Positions 22,674 through 33,266 of a stretch of DNA of 64,000 nt are shown here, piece after piece (the first letter of the stretch is position 1; each line of letters starts with the position of its first letter). The notes below the pieces were generated by a model that saw nothing but the letters and a program-made list of their open reading frames with translations, did not search any database and was not told the origin of the DNA. The stretch spans positions 434,001 to 498,000 of the forward strand of contig BDIU01000089.1 in assembly GCA_002118135.1 (NCBI GenBank), given 5' to 3'. The translations under genes and the position numbers were made by a program. Origin of the DNA: Trebouxia sp. TZW2008 (lineage: Eukaryota > Chlorophyta > Trebouxiophyceae > Trebouxiales > Trebouxiaceae).

Positions 22674-23403
22674 TTGCAGATCTCCACTTTGTTGTTGGTG
22701 CCTGCCTGTTCAACCAGAGCGTGATACCACTTCATGATGCTCTTGCAGATTTGGACCTGGTTCTTGTTGCAAGCCTATACAACCACGGCACCCTATGTTG
22801 CTCTTGCAGATCTTCACGCTGTTCTTGGTGCATGCCTATGTGGTGGCAGCCACAAGGGGCCGACAGCAGCAATATCAGTGCTGCAGCTGTTGAGCGCGAC
22901 TTGCAGAAACCTAAATGGCATGACAAGCTGACAACAGATGGCATCTTGCTGTTGCAGATCTTCACTTTGTTCTTGGTGCATGCTTACTTAACCAGAGTGT
23001 AGCAGCCGCAAGGGGCAGACATCAGCGACATCAGTGCTGCAGCTATTGAACACGGCTTTCACAGACCTGAAGGCCATTCCAAACTGATAATGGATGGTGC
23101 TTGGATACTGCTGTAGCCTTGCTTTCTGCTGTGGCCTGTGTTTGCCTCCAAGCAGTTGCTCTGTGGAGCTGTTGCAGATCTTTACGCTGTTCTTGGTGCA
23201 TGCCTATTCAACCAGAGTGTGGCAGCCGCAAGGGGCAGACAACAGCAACATCAGTGCTGCAGCCATTGAGCACGGCTTTCACAGACCTGAAGGACATTCC
23301 AAACTGATAATGGACGGCCCATGGATTCTGCTGTGGCCTTGCTTTCTGATGTGGCCTGTCTTTGAGGCAGTGCAAGGGTTTGCTTTGATCCACAACGCTG
23401 AAG
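22674..23403 (+). repeat. five tandem copies of a lipase-gene exon
   Basis: Copies start with TTGCAGAT(C/T)T at 22674, 22743, 22804, 22952 and 23172. The first two are short edges; the third and fourth extend 150-210 bp but carry stops or indels. The fifth is open throughout and codes LFLVHAYSTRVWQPQGADNS and a membrane segment. Confidence 0.85.
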
Positions 23404-26400
23404 GTGCGATCATTTCTGTCAGATGGAGCGTTTCTTGGTGCAAATTTGGTTGTTTGACAAAGTGCAGATATTATTTTCAGCGAAGCAGATTTGGGTGTTT
23501 GAGGGGATGCAGGGTTTTGCATACCCTCACCAATCATAAGGTGCAAAAACCATTTCTAGTGAAGTAAATCTAGGTGTCTGAAGCGATGCACCAGACAGAT
23601 GGTGTGACAGAAGAGACATTGGGGCACACATGCGTGATCCATATGCTGCAGTTGTATCTGCAATCATTACACGTTGTGGCGCATCATGATTTGCAGCTGC
23701 ATTGTTTGCACACTCATGCTCACGCTCATGCTCACGCCTCAACAAAAACTGGTCATAGTCTGAGCTTTCTAATTGCTGCAGTTGCTGCACATGGGGAGGT
23801 CTTCCAACTTTCTTTTCATTATTGCCATCAGCCAGAACTTGAGTTCCTCTTTGAAAACACAAGGTGTGGCGTGGATCACATCACATCCATCTTTTTGGGC
23901 TGCATTATTGGACTGGCGCTGCTGTACTTCCTAATCACCTACCTGTTGCTGCTGATTAAGCCGAAGGGCTACCGCAAACAGCCCTACACCTTTGTCCAAG
24001 TTGGCCTGGCCTACAACACCTTACAGGTACATACAGTACGTTGCACATCACATCAAATCATGATGTTTCTTCATGTTGCGTCGTATTACGTTATGTTATT
24101 CTATGTTACATTACATTACATTACATTGCAACATGATGCATTATATTATGTTGCAGTGCGCTGCCTTCCGTATAACACATCACATCACAAGGTTGACTAT
24201 CTCACAACAATGTCCACAAGTCTCTCAATGCGCATGCAGCTATCTGATGAATTTGGCAAATCTCTTAGTTGCAGCTGACTAAATGATTGGTGCTTGCTGC
24301 AGTTGTGGCTGCGGTTGGCAGTGATGACGTTTTTTACGCTGTGCATGGTACTACTATGGCTGCTAGGGCCAACCTGATGTGTGAGCGAGCAGTTTTCATG
24401 GCTTGGCCTCATGCCCATGCAGGTTTGCTCAGACAACCCCCAAAATTTCTGATCTTGCATCATATGCTCAAGTTGGATACATGCGTTTGTAGTGTGGAAA
24501 CACTGCATAAACAAAGAGCTATGTGAGCAAGGACTTCTCGCAGTTAGACCTCATGCCTATGCAGGTTTGCTGAAACAAGCCTAAAAGTTTTCTGATCTTG
24601 TATAAGGAGCTGACTGTACACGCGTTTGTAGCATAGAAGCAATGTATGTAAGAAGATCTATGTGAGCGGGGAGTTCTGATGGCTAGGCCTCATGCCCATG
24701 CAGGTTTGCTCAGGTAGGCCTCAAAATGTCTGATGTCGCACAATGAGCTCGATTCTGCAATACACACATTGGTAGTGTGGAACCACCGCATGTGGAAAGA
24801 GCTATGTGAGTGAGGCCTCATGCCCATGCGGGTTTGCTGAGATAGGCCTCAAAAGGTCTGATGTTGCACAATGAGCTGAATTTTCCTGTATTCCAAAATT
24901 GAGCTCATTGTGCAACAGACTTTTCCATCCTTTATACATGCTTGTGGCACAGCAACACTACATACAGCACGAGCCGCATGATAACAGCATCATCATATTC
25001 CCCATGCTGCTTGTATGTGACCAATTTTACAAAATGATCACAAAGATGAGGATCTGATGATGATTAACATGCAGTAGATTCACTGAACATGCATCACGAC
25101 AACCTCACAAAGTTGGGCTTGTCTATTGACGCCACATTGCCACATGGCAAGCTGCATGCACACATCACTCACAGGTTACTAAAGTGCATTCTTCTATGTA
25201 ACGCATGTGCTGCCTGGTCTGAAACTTTTTCTGCTCATGACAAGTCTGGAAGCGTCATGTGATATACAGGTTGTGATGACCGTCAACAATGTTGTGCTGT
25301 GTTGCATATGTAGAACATGAAGGCAGTTGTGCTGCGCAGATCGTGATGACCGCCAACACTGTTGTGCAGTGATACATATGTTGGTCATGCAAGCATTGTC
25401 TACTGCGCAGGTTGTGATGACTGCCAACAATGTTGTGCTGTGTTACATATGTCGAGCATGAAAGCATTGTGTGATGCACAGATTGTGGTGATTGCCAACA
25501 CTGTTGTGCAGTGATACATATGTTGAAGGTAAAAGCATTGTGTGTGTGCAGCTTGTGATGACCGCCAACACTGTTGTGCTGTGTTACATGGCCACTCCTA
25601 TCACACCACAAGCACACACTGCAGCCTCTGCGGTAAGCCTTCTGAAATTCTAGATTCTTTGGACAGGGCATGTGCCGGCAGGCAGTTCAGCCGCAACTGT
25701 CTTACTTTGTATATTGTGGGCTCTTGGGCTCTGCCAGAAGTACAGCTTGATTTAGCTTGGAATGCTTCAAACCCAAACACAAAAGACATGGTTGTCATCT
25801 GTAGCCTCTGCGGTAAGTCTTTGGTCTGTCTCAACACAGCTCAATGGAGTTATAATGATACAGTGACTTCTCTTTGTAACAACCGCTTTGGTCCGCAAGG
25901 AAAGTGTCCTTTTATTGAATTATTTTCACTCAGAGGTGCCACTGCAGTCAGAATCTAGTGATTGATTACCAGTTGCGGTGTCCTTACATCGAGAATGTCT
26001 GTACATTGGGTGACCTTACAATGAGAAGTTATGGCACTTGCTGCTGAGCTCATGATGAATACTCCCTGCATTGCCTGCCTGCATCTGCTTCATTGACCAC
26101 AATGTTGTAATTGAACCTCCATCTGGCATGCCTAATGGATGTCCTTGCATTGTGTAGCATGCCTAATCAAGTAAAGCACACAACACTATATCATAGCTTG
26201 CCTAAATGTGATGGACACATCTTTATTGCCACTGCGTGGCACATGCGATCAGCCTTGTTGGGTTTCTAAAGCATGTCTTCTTACCTTCTTCTTCTTCTTC
26301 CATGTATCTTCTTCATACCCCTTTTCTTCTTCTGCAGGTCTGACTTCAAGAGTTTGCATGGACAGAGGCAGATAAGCCCGTCAAACATGCAGCGCGCTCA

Positions 26401-29400
26401 TTGATGCTTCCAGACAACAAACCACTGTCACGCGAACCCATTTTCTGCTTCCAAACCATGACAAATTTGCTGTACTGGAGCTGCTTTGTCTACGATCACA
26501 TCAAGGCAAGCCATTCTCACATTTGCATGTCACACTTTTGATCAGTCAACCACCTTGTGTACAAGTCGATGCGCAATGCGTAGTATGCAACATGTAATGG
26601 TTAAACCTGTGATCAATTAAGATGCAGCGCAGCTTATGAAATATGCAGTGAATAGTTGCCGTTGCCAATATATCGTGTCCAATACAGAAGTTTTCTGGGA
26701 TGGCAATCACTGAAATCCCTCTCCTCAAGCCTTTCCTCTTCCGCTGCTAAATCAGTCAAGCTTGGTCAATCCCTTGTGCTAGTGCAGGAGCAAAGCAATC
26801 CTCAAACACGGGCGAGCAACTCATCATCAGGAAAGCTTGAAGGCAACTCCTTCCCATCTGAGCAGCTGTTGTGGTGGCTTTCAAAGGGCCTGTGTCCATG
26901 AAGAACGCCCTTGCAGATGTTTAGATAAGCAAATTCTCCTCTTCTTCTGCCCAGTTAGCCAAGCTGCAAGATGCCCCAGGCTCAGCTAGCACATCTCTGA
27001 GGCTGGACGCTGCCATGAGCCTATAACATTCAAGTGAGTCTCAGCGTTTGGAAGCTTGTGGACCTCAGCAGCCATGCTTTTGCAGACTGTCAAAAGCATA
27101 AGTCTGAATCCATGCAGACTACTTTGCAACCAGGATTTGAACCCAGGATCTCAGCATTGATGCCCTTGCAGGCTTGGAGGATAGCCCACCCCCCTGTGAG
27201 GGGTCAGACCCTGCTGGGTACCCGGCCCTTAGTCCATGTGGGCTTCTTGAAAAGCTGGCTGGCTGGCAATCTCAATCTCAAGGTCATCAATCAAGTGCTG
27301 GATCCTGTGAAGCAGTGCAAGCAACAGTCCAATCGACCGGATAAGGCGGTCACAGTGTTTGTGACAGGTATGGTAATTCTGTTCTAGTACATGTCAAGCA
27401 ACGCAAGCAACAGTCCAATTGGCCAGATCAGGCGGTCACAGTGTTTGTTTCAGGTATCATAGTCATCATCATCTGTACACATTCAAGCACATGTCAAGCA
27501 GTGCAAGAGCAGTGCAATCGGCCAGATAAGGCAGTCACAGCATTTGTGACAGGTATGATACTTGTAAGCAGCTTTATATGTTCTAGCGCATGTCAAGCAG
27601 TGCAAGCGACAGTCCAATTGGCCAGATAAGGCGGTGACAGTGTTTGTCACAATGCAAATTTGATGAGACTCTTGAATAAAGACATTCAATGATACCCATG
27701 AGCCGACGTCTTCATCAAGCACAAGATCGATAAAGCTGATGTTGTTCTTGCCCAGCTTCCTTTGACAATTGACTGCCAGGGTGCAGCAACAATCGGCACA
27801 CAGCATGCGTCGGTGCTTCAAGCTGAAATTGTAGTCATGGAAAGGTCAGTTCAAGCTGTCAGACACATGACAGGCAGACTTCCTTGTGTTGTCCTTGCTA
27901 GCATCTGTGCTGAATGCGGTTGAAATAGCAATATTGATCTTTCATATGGTGAAGATTTGAGGTAATCAGACCACCAACTTATGTCGCTGGTGCAAGGTTT
28001 ATATCCTACATTTCAGCAGTCATGCTTTTGCTTATCCTGAATGTTGGCAGTCATGCTTTTGTTTATCGGCTCGGCATGGAGGGCATGCACAGAAGCAATC
28101 CTCCTTCCTGATGCACAAAATTCTGTTGATGACTCGTCAGCTTTTGCTTGCAGGCCACTCTTTAGGTGGTGCTCTGGCCACTCTTGCGGCCCATGATATC
28201 CGCAAGCAGCTGCAGGAAATTGGACAGAATGACACAAAGGTGGTGTGCTACACTTTTGCGGTCCCAAGAACGGGATCATCCCTTTGCACGCGAGTTCAAT
28301 GCTGTGGTGCCGGACACCTGCAGTATCATCAATGACCAGGTGACACATATGACTTAGTCACCCTCTGTGGCATCACAGCCAAACATAGTGCTGTAGCTGC
28401 GCAAGTTGTACATATCGAGTCCTCACTCATGGACAAAAATAATCACACTATTTGCGAAATGCTGAGGGGGCCAGGGTGGCTGGGAGGGGGCCACACGATA
28501 GTGGGCAGGGGGGGGGAGGGCGAGGGGCCACATAAGATAGCTGTCAGTGCCTAAATGTGTATGTGTCCTACAATCAGAATGACACACATCCATTCAGCAA
28601 CAACGGGTGCAATGTTCTCCAATTGCACAGCATCACTTGCTCCTTGTCAAGGCAAAAATGTGCGTGCTGCCTGCATACATACACGCAGTCAGTAGCAGAT
28701 ACACAAGACGCCTGCAGTCTTGGCAGCAAGTTGCAATGCTTGGAGTCATGTCTTCAGGTCCAGTCTCTACATTGACATGTATCAAGTGACACATTCGATA
28801 ATGAAAGTCAAATTCTAGTGTGTGATGCAGCAAAGTCTGCCAGTGCATTAGCAAGCAGGTGCTCGTCTTGCAGCTATCGGCCTACAATCACTGTCACGCC
28901 TCAACCCCCTAAAAAGCCCCCTGTCCCCGCCTCGAGCCTTGCCTGCCCCCTAAAATGCGACTCCCAATGTTCAATCTCGTCCAATCGGCCCCCTCTGCCC
29001 AACTCCGTCTCCCCTTGCACTGCACTGTGCAAACGCCACACACCTACTTGTGCTGATGTTTGCTTGTGCTGACATCTGTTGTTGCCGGGTGTAGTGACGT
29101 CTGTTTGTGCTGACATCTGCTTGTGCTGACATCTGTCAGTGCCTAAGCAGGATGTGGTGACCCAGGAAGGCAAGATGCTGTTGTCCAGTACAAGCAGCCT
29201 GGCCAGCGCGCCATTCTCAACGCTGCAGGCCACATGATGGTGCGCCCAACACACATGGAAAATTTGGTTCAATAGTCTGCTGTGCTAACATCCTGTGTTG
29301 ACATCTGTTGCTGCCTGAACAGGATGTGGTGACCCGGGAAGGCAAGATGCTGTTCCTGTATAAGCGGCCTGGCCAGCGGGTCATTCCAACACCCATGCGN

Positions 29401-30013
29401 NCCTCGCCGCCCCCTTCCCTCCTGTTCCAACCCGCATGTGCCCACTTGCCTTCCACTTTGCGCCACACCCCTAACTGTGCTGTACTGACATCTGCTGTTG
29501 CCTGAACAGGATGTGTTGACCAGAGAAGGAAAGATGCTGTTCCTGTACAAGCGGCCTGGCCAGCGAGTCATTTTAAACGCTGCAGGCCACATGATGGTGC
29601 GTGCAACACGCATGGAGATCTCAGTCCAGAAGTCTGCTGGTGGTAAGCGTGCAGACCCTCCATATTGTTGTGTGGGTGCTGTCAGATGTTGCTGTTTGCA
29701 CATCTGTCATACATATGGGGCCACACACCAGAGCTGACAGTGAATAAGGGAAGGCAGGTTGGAAGTCAAATCCTGCTTGACATGAAAGAACCACAAGAGA
29801 TCTATGCTTCCTCAAATGGATTTGACAGGATTGTCAATTCTTTTTCCCTGTGTTTTGGCAGATCACAGGGTGATTTACCACATGCTGACAAAGTACTTCC
29901 ATGCGATGCTGGCATTCTTACTTCTCCCCACAAGCAGACAACCGCCCTGTACATTCCAAGTCAGTTGTGCTGTGCTTACTTGTCCGCGTGTGGTTTTGCA
30001 GGTCAGAGGGTGA
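23178..30013 (+). CDS. membrane-anchored class 3 (fungal-type) lipase
   Basis: A serine hydrolase of the lipase class 3 family, predicted to cleave acyl esters at a membrane. Exons recognised: 23178-23403 (helices WILLWPCFLMWP), about 23832-24026 (ITSIFLGCIIGLALLYFLIT, second helix), 24303 onward (LAVMTFFTLCMVLLWLLG), about 26351-26505 (FCFQTMTNLLYWSCFVYD), a segment ending 27367 (PLVHVGFLKSWLAG and DKAVTVFVTG), 28154-28339, 29510-29642 and 29862 onward. The joint 27367/28154 rebuilds TGHSLGGALATLAA, with the nucleophile Ser in GHSLG. VCYTFAVPRTG and later FNAVVPDTCSIINDQ, DVLTREGKMLFLYKRPGQR and DHRVIYHMLTKYFH follow. The catalytic Asp is probably in VVPD and the His in DHR (family inference). 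The 5' end, a middle exon around the usual FRGT motif and the exact stop (30013 is the simplest) are unresolved. A two-base deficit near 28272 breaks the frame. The domain assignment is secure, the gene model partial. Confidence 0.75.
24381..24880 (+). repeat. intronic tandem repeat, about 130-142 bp x 4
   Basis: Four copies are anchored on CCTCATGCC(C/T)ATGC(A/G)G at 24407, 24549, 24688 and 24816, each followed by GGTTTGCT and a CTGATCTTG/CTGATGTTG block. They lie in an intron of the lipase gene. Confidence 0.85.
25268..25590 (+). repeat. 70-bp tandem repeat with a 140-bp higher-order unit
   Basis: Units begin T(T/C)GTGATGAC or variants at 25271, 25341, 25411, 25482 and 25552. Odd and even units differ: AATGTTGTGCTGTGTT alternates with ACTGTTGTGCAGTGAT. 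The array is therefore a 140-bp dimer repeated twice plus a partial unit. Confidence 0.85.
25861..26043 (+). mobile_element. pogo/Tigger-like MITE, copy B (in lipase intron)
   Basis: About 183 bp homologous to the reverse complement of 20206-20378. It shares ACAGTGACTT.TCTTTGTAA at the start, CTGCAGTCAGAATC / TTGCAGTCAGAATC inside and GTCCTTACATC near the end. The left flank is TA; the right end (CACTTGCTG) is worn, so its target-site duplication is not clear. Confidence 0.6.
27309..27652 (+). repeat. four copies of an exon 3' end with its donor site
   Basis: The block CAGTGCAAG..GATAAGGCGGTCACAGTGTTTGTGACAGGTAT appears at about 27309, 27392, 27492 and 27592. Only the first is continuous with the upstream lipase coding sequence; the other three are donor-bearing fragments downstream of the real splice site. 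Confidence 0.85.
29100..29642 (+). repeat. lipase exon in three tandem copies
   Basis: The exon starting GATGTG(G/T)TGACC occurs at about 29151, 29330 and 29510, each after a similar acceptor (TGACATCTG..GCAG or ACAG), period about 180 bp. Copy 1 has a small indel near GCTGTT, copy 2 is cut off where the assembly has two undetermined bases (29400-29401), and copy 3 is intact with a GTAAGC donor. Confidence 0.85.
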
Positions 30014-30056
30014 GTCATCACATGCTGACAAACTACTTCCATGCGATTTTGGCTGT
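29862..30056 (+). repeat. two copies of the DHRVIYHMLT exon
   Basis: CACATGCTGACAAA(G/C)TACTTCCATGCGAT occurs at about 29880 and 30019, each after an acceptor (GGCAG / TGCAG). The first copy joins the previous exon in phase; the second reads into a stop at once if entered from its own acceptor. Confidence 0.8.
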
Positions 30057-30524
30057 GGTGTTGGCTCAGTTCCAGGGTCTAGGTTTTCTGGATGGGATGG
30101 ATGGTGTGATACGGCTGGCAAAAGCATCATCTTATATGCAGGTCACTAATCTTCCCCACAGCTCTGCACAGCGCATCTTGCCATATGAGTGTCAATCTTC
30201 CTGCATCTAGTCTCTCTGAATCACTCACTCACCCACCCATCCCGCTCATCAACCCACCCATCCATCCACAATTTCACAGGATTTGGTGCAGTATGCAAAG
30301 CTGTCTTAACCAACATCTTGCCCCATGACTTGGGAGTATCAGACTCAATCGACACTTGGCATGAGAGCATTTGTGATGTGAGTCACACCTAAAGTGACAC
30401 TAACGCCACACAATTGCTTTCTATGGTGCTGTCTCTGTATTGAGCTGTAGTGTCACTACAGCAGGTTCTGAAGACACAGATGGGCATCAGGTCACCTATC
30501 TTGGTCCAAAAACAATGTAACAGT

Positions 30525-30565
30525 TCTGTCATTTGAACCCAATGGTTGTGGGTTCAAATGACAGA
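30525..30565. repeat. perfect hairpin, 17-bp arms, 7-nt loop
   Basis: 30525-30541 is the exact reverse complement of 30549-30565, separated by ATGGTTG. The arm contains TTTGAACCC. Confidence 0.9.
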
Positions 30566-31625
30566 CAACCACTTTTGTTGACTGTCCCAACCCCTGAGGT
30601 CACCATTGACTGCCAACAGGAGGTTTTGGAGACACAGGTGAGTATGAGCTTGTCTGAAATGGAGGCCTTTTCCAACACAGAACCAGCAGACAGGAAGGGG
30701 CAGTCAATGCCCGGAGCACATTTGCCCTCGAAGGGCTTTTGGATTGCAAAGTGCCCCACTTTGCCATCCACTGCTGCTGCCCGCTCAAACCAAGGTCACC
30801 AAGAGTAATTTGGCAGATGTGGGGCAGAACACATCCACTGACCTTTGATCACCTGTTCAGGACATATCCTGCCCAAACAGTTTGCCCAGCAACTTTGTGA
30901 TGACTGTTACTGCCTGCGCCCCCTGCCCCTGCTGAGGTCCCTTCCCCCTCCCCCCCCCAACCCCTCACCATCCCTGGAATGGCTGTACATCAGACAATGT
31001 TGTTATTCTGGCAAGGCAAGCCTTGCTGGCAAAGCCAAAGAAGCAAAAGAGGCTGAGACACTCTATCGGGTCAGGAAGTGCAAAAGGGCAAAGACAGAGG
31101 AGATCAAGTCTGTGCAGTTTGTGAGAGTCGGCCAAGAGATGCAGCTTTGCAAAAATTGAGGCTCAGATCAAGTCTGTGGCTGTCTGTTGGAGTCGGTCAA
31201 GAAGTGCAGAAGGGCACAGACTGAGGCTCAGGGCAGGTCTGTGCTGTCTGCTGGAGTCTGGCAGCTCCAGAAGACGCAGGCAACAAAGGATGCACAGCAT
31301 TCAGCCAATCCTGAGCAGCATTCAGCCAATCCTGAAACAGCGGATGCAGAGTGTTCAGCAAGTCCTGAGAAGATTGGTCGGCTGCAGGGCACCGCATGGC
31401 TTTCACCTTTGGTCAGGCCAAGGGACGGTTCTAAGTAACAAGTTTTGCAGGCCAGCAACTCCTGAGCAGCAGGCAACGTTCGATGCAAAGTGTTCAGCAA
31501 GTCTTGAGCAGACTGGTCCGCTGCTAGGCACTGAATGGCTTCTTGCCGCTGATCAGTATACTACAAGGGACAATCGTGAAAAACAGGATGTGTGTTTTTG
31601 ATAAATGAATCAATGAATGAGTTCA

Positions 31626-31660
31626 ATGGTGGTTCAGCTCTGGATCAGCTGAACCACCAT
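31626..31660. repeat. perfect hairpin, 14-bp arms, 7-nt loop
   Basis: ATGGTGGTTCAGCT at 31626-31639 is the exact reverse complement of 31647-31660, with loop CTGGATC. Confidence 0.9.
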
Positions 31661-32071
31661 CTAATTCATGCAGATGAGCATGGATCTTGAACAAATTCAT
31701 GGCCAAATTTTACAATTGGATGTTGATGGATGCTGCTGGAAGCGGCAAAGGGCATCTGCTGGCCCGTGTTTTGATACGTGACTTTTCTTTTGGTTTTCTC
31801 TCTCTGTCTTTGGGAAGTGGTCAACTGGCATATGCTGACCTGTGATCATGACGCTACACAAGCGGCAGCTGGGAAGAAGTGTTGTCAGTCTGCTAAGGGG
31901 TCATTGTGGAATCTTTCTTCTGCCTTTTGGATTGACCTTATAAGCGTAGGTAGTGTTCAGAACAGTGCACAACATTGAGATGATGTTGGAAAACGGATTT
32001 TTACACTTGTTGCCAGTTGTTGCACTGTTGTGACTAAGTTTCAGCCATACTAAATCCTCTTCAGGCAAGTG

Positions 32072-32212
32072 TGTAACATACCGGATTCGAACCCACGACC
32101 ATTTCGTGGAGAGGACCCGAACTTAGGCTCTTAGCACCTTTCTTGTGCGCAAAAGTCCGAACCTAAGTGCCGATATGTTAATTCCTGGATCTGAAGACGT
32201 AACTCTGTTACA
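32072..32212 (-). repeat. TRIM long terminal repeat (3' LTR in element orientation)
   Basis: 141 bp, TG..CA ends. On the minus strand it contains GGGTTCGAATCC, identical to an RNA polymerase III B-box/T-arm consensus. Confidence 0.9.
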
Positions 32213-32311
32213 TCCCTCCCCGCCGGGTTTCTAATTCTTTTCTGATTTCTTATGCTGAATCTGAAATTCTGTTCGTAAAGCCCGAAACGAGGAGCTCGGC
32301 TCCGAAACCAC

Positions 32312-32452
32312 TGTAACATACCGGATTCGAACCCACGACTATTTCGTGGAGAGGACCCGAACTTAAGCTCTTAGCACCTTTCTTGTGCGCAAAAGTCCGA
32401 ACCTAAGTGCCGACATGTTACTTCCTGGATCTGAAGACGTAACTCTGTTACA
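32312..32452 (-). repeat. TRIM long terminal repeat (5' LTR in element orientation)
   Basis: 141 bp, same length as the other LTR with four substitutions, which argues for a fairly recent insertion. Confidence 0.9.
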
Positions 32453-32457
32453 AAGTG

Positions 32458-33266
32458 TCTATTCATTCCAGCATTTGGAGGCACATGTTTTCCGGCCATT
32501 GATGAACAATCTGCAGCTTTTGTCACTCAGTGATGTTATTTATACGCTTGTTAAGCTATGTTTTTGGCACATTGGCTTTGTTGTTTCACAAAGTTTGTCA
32601 GTACATACGTAGTCAGCTGATGGCAAAGCTGGCCTACAAAAAAATGCAATTGCAAAACAAAGGCTAGCTGCTTTGTGCAGGAAAAAATACAGCAGAACAC
32701 AAGCCAGCTGGTCTGTGCAAAAAGAATGCAGCAAAAGCTGGAATTTTGCAGGCGTCTTTCCCTTAAGGAGGCTCGGCCAAAATGCGTTGGGGCAAGACAC
32801 TACAGCACTCAAGGTTCCCGGGCGATCACTCAGCCGAGTACTAGTTGAGCCCAATCCAGTTTGACTTCCCTGATCGGACGAGAAGGGGTCCATTCTCGTT
32901 CGCCGGCCGTTCTCCGGCGTTCTCCGGCCGTAACAAAGTACCGTAGCCATCTCGCCGTAAGTGAACGCAAACCGTCACTGGCTAGGACCCTGGATCAATT
33001 AGCTCCCTAGGATTCTGCTACTCGCTGCTTTTCTTCAGTCGACTAGCTTTTGGCAATCCAGGAACGCAATCATCAATGGCCGCCTGATTTTTGCTGTTCG
33101 CCACGTCTGCCTTTGCGGTGTCGACGTGCTCGGGGACAGCTGCCAGCTTGCTGTCATCCTCTCTCGACAGTCAAGCAGGTGCTTCAGGAACGTCACAGGC
33201 AACATGTAGCCAAAGTTTTGACTGTCTGCAAGCGCATGTCATCAAGCACTTCACACGATACGTGGA
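32458..33266 (+). other. intergenic, upstream of the HNH gene
   Basis: 32640-32760 has a short imperfect repeat (GCTAGCTGCTTTGTGCA / GCCAGCTGGTCTGTGCA). 32880-32935 is rich in CGGCCG and TTCTCCGGC repeats. A minus-strand open frame from about 32950 has no recognisable product. Confidence 0.35.

Larger units (their letters stand above)
30014..32066 (+). other. gene-poor stretch with short open frames
   Basis: Open stretches at 30533-30808, 30845-31159 and 31187-31438 have poor splice support and no similarity I recognise. 31060-31260 repeats AAGTGCAGAAGGGCA-like blocks, and 31300-31510 repeats a TTCAGC(A/C)A(A/G)TCCTGA motif. They could be a 3' extension of the lipase locus or noncoding. Two hairpins within it are listed separately. 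Confidence 0.35.
32072..32452 (-). mobile_element. TRIM: complete miniature LTR retrotransposon
   Basis: Two 141-bp direct repeats (32072-32212 and 32312-32452, four mismatches) flank a 99-bp core. Each repeat begins TGTAACA and ends TGTTACA on the plus strand (TG..CA ends). The element is bounded by a perfect 5-bp duplication, AAGTG, at 32067-32071 and 32453-32457. On the minus strand the core starts, one base after its 5' LTR, with TGGTTTCGGAGCC, an 11/13 match to the plant initiator-Met tRNA primer site TGGTATCAGAGCC. The core ends with the purine tract GGCGGGGAGGGA next to the 3' LTR. There is no coding capacity, so it must be moved in trans. Confidence 0.93.

Noticed and set aside
24381..25590. 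Regular direct repeats resembling a CRISPR array
   Set aside because: The units are diverged head-to-tail copies of 70 or about 140 bp with no unique spacers, inside introns of a eukaryotic gene.
27120..27200. tRNA-like sequence on the minus strand with a GGTTCAAATCC box
   Set aside because: The T-arm can pair weakly but no anticodon stem or A-box fits, and the region overlaps lipase coding sequence.
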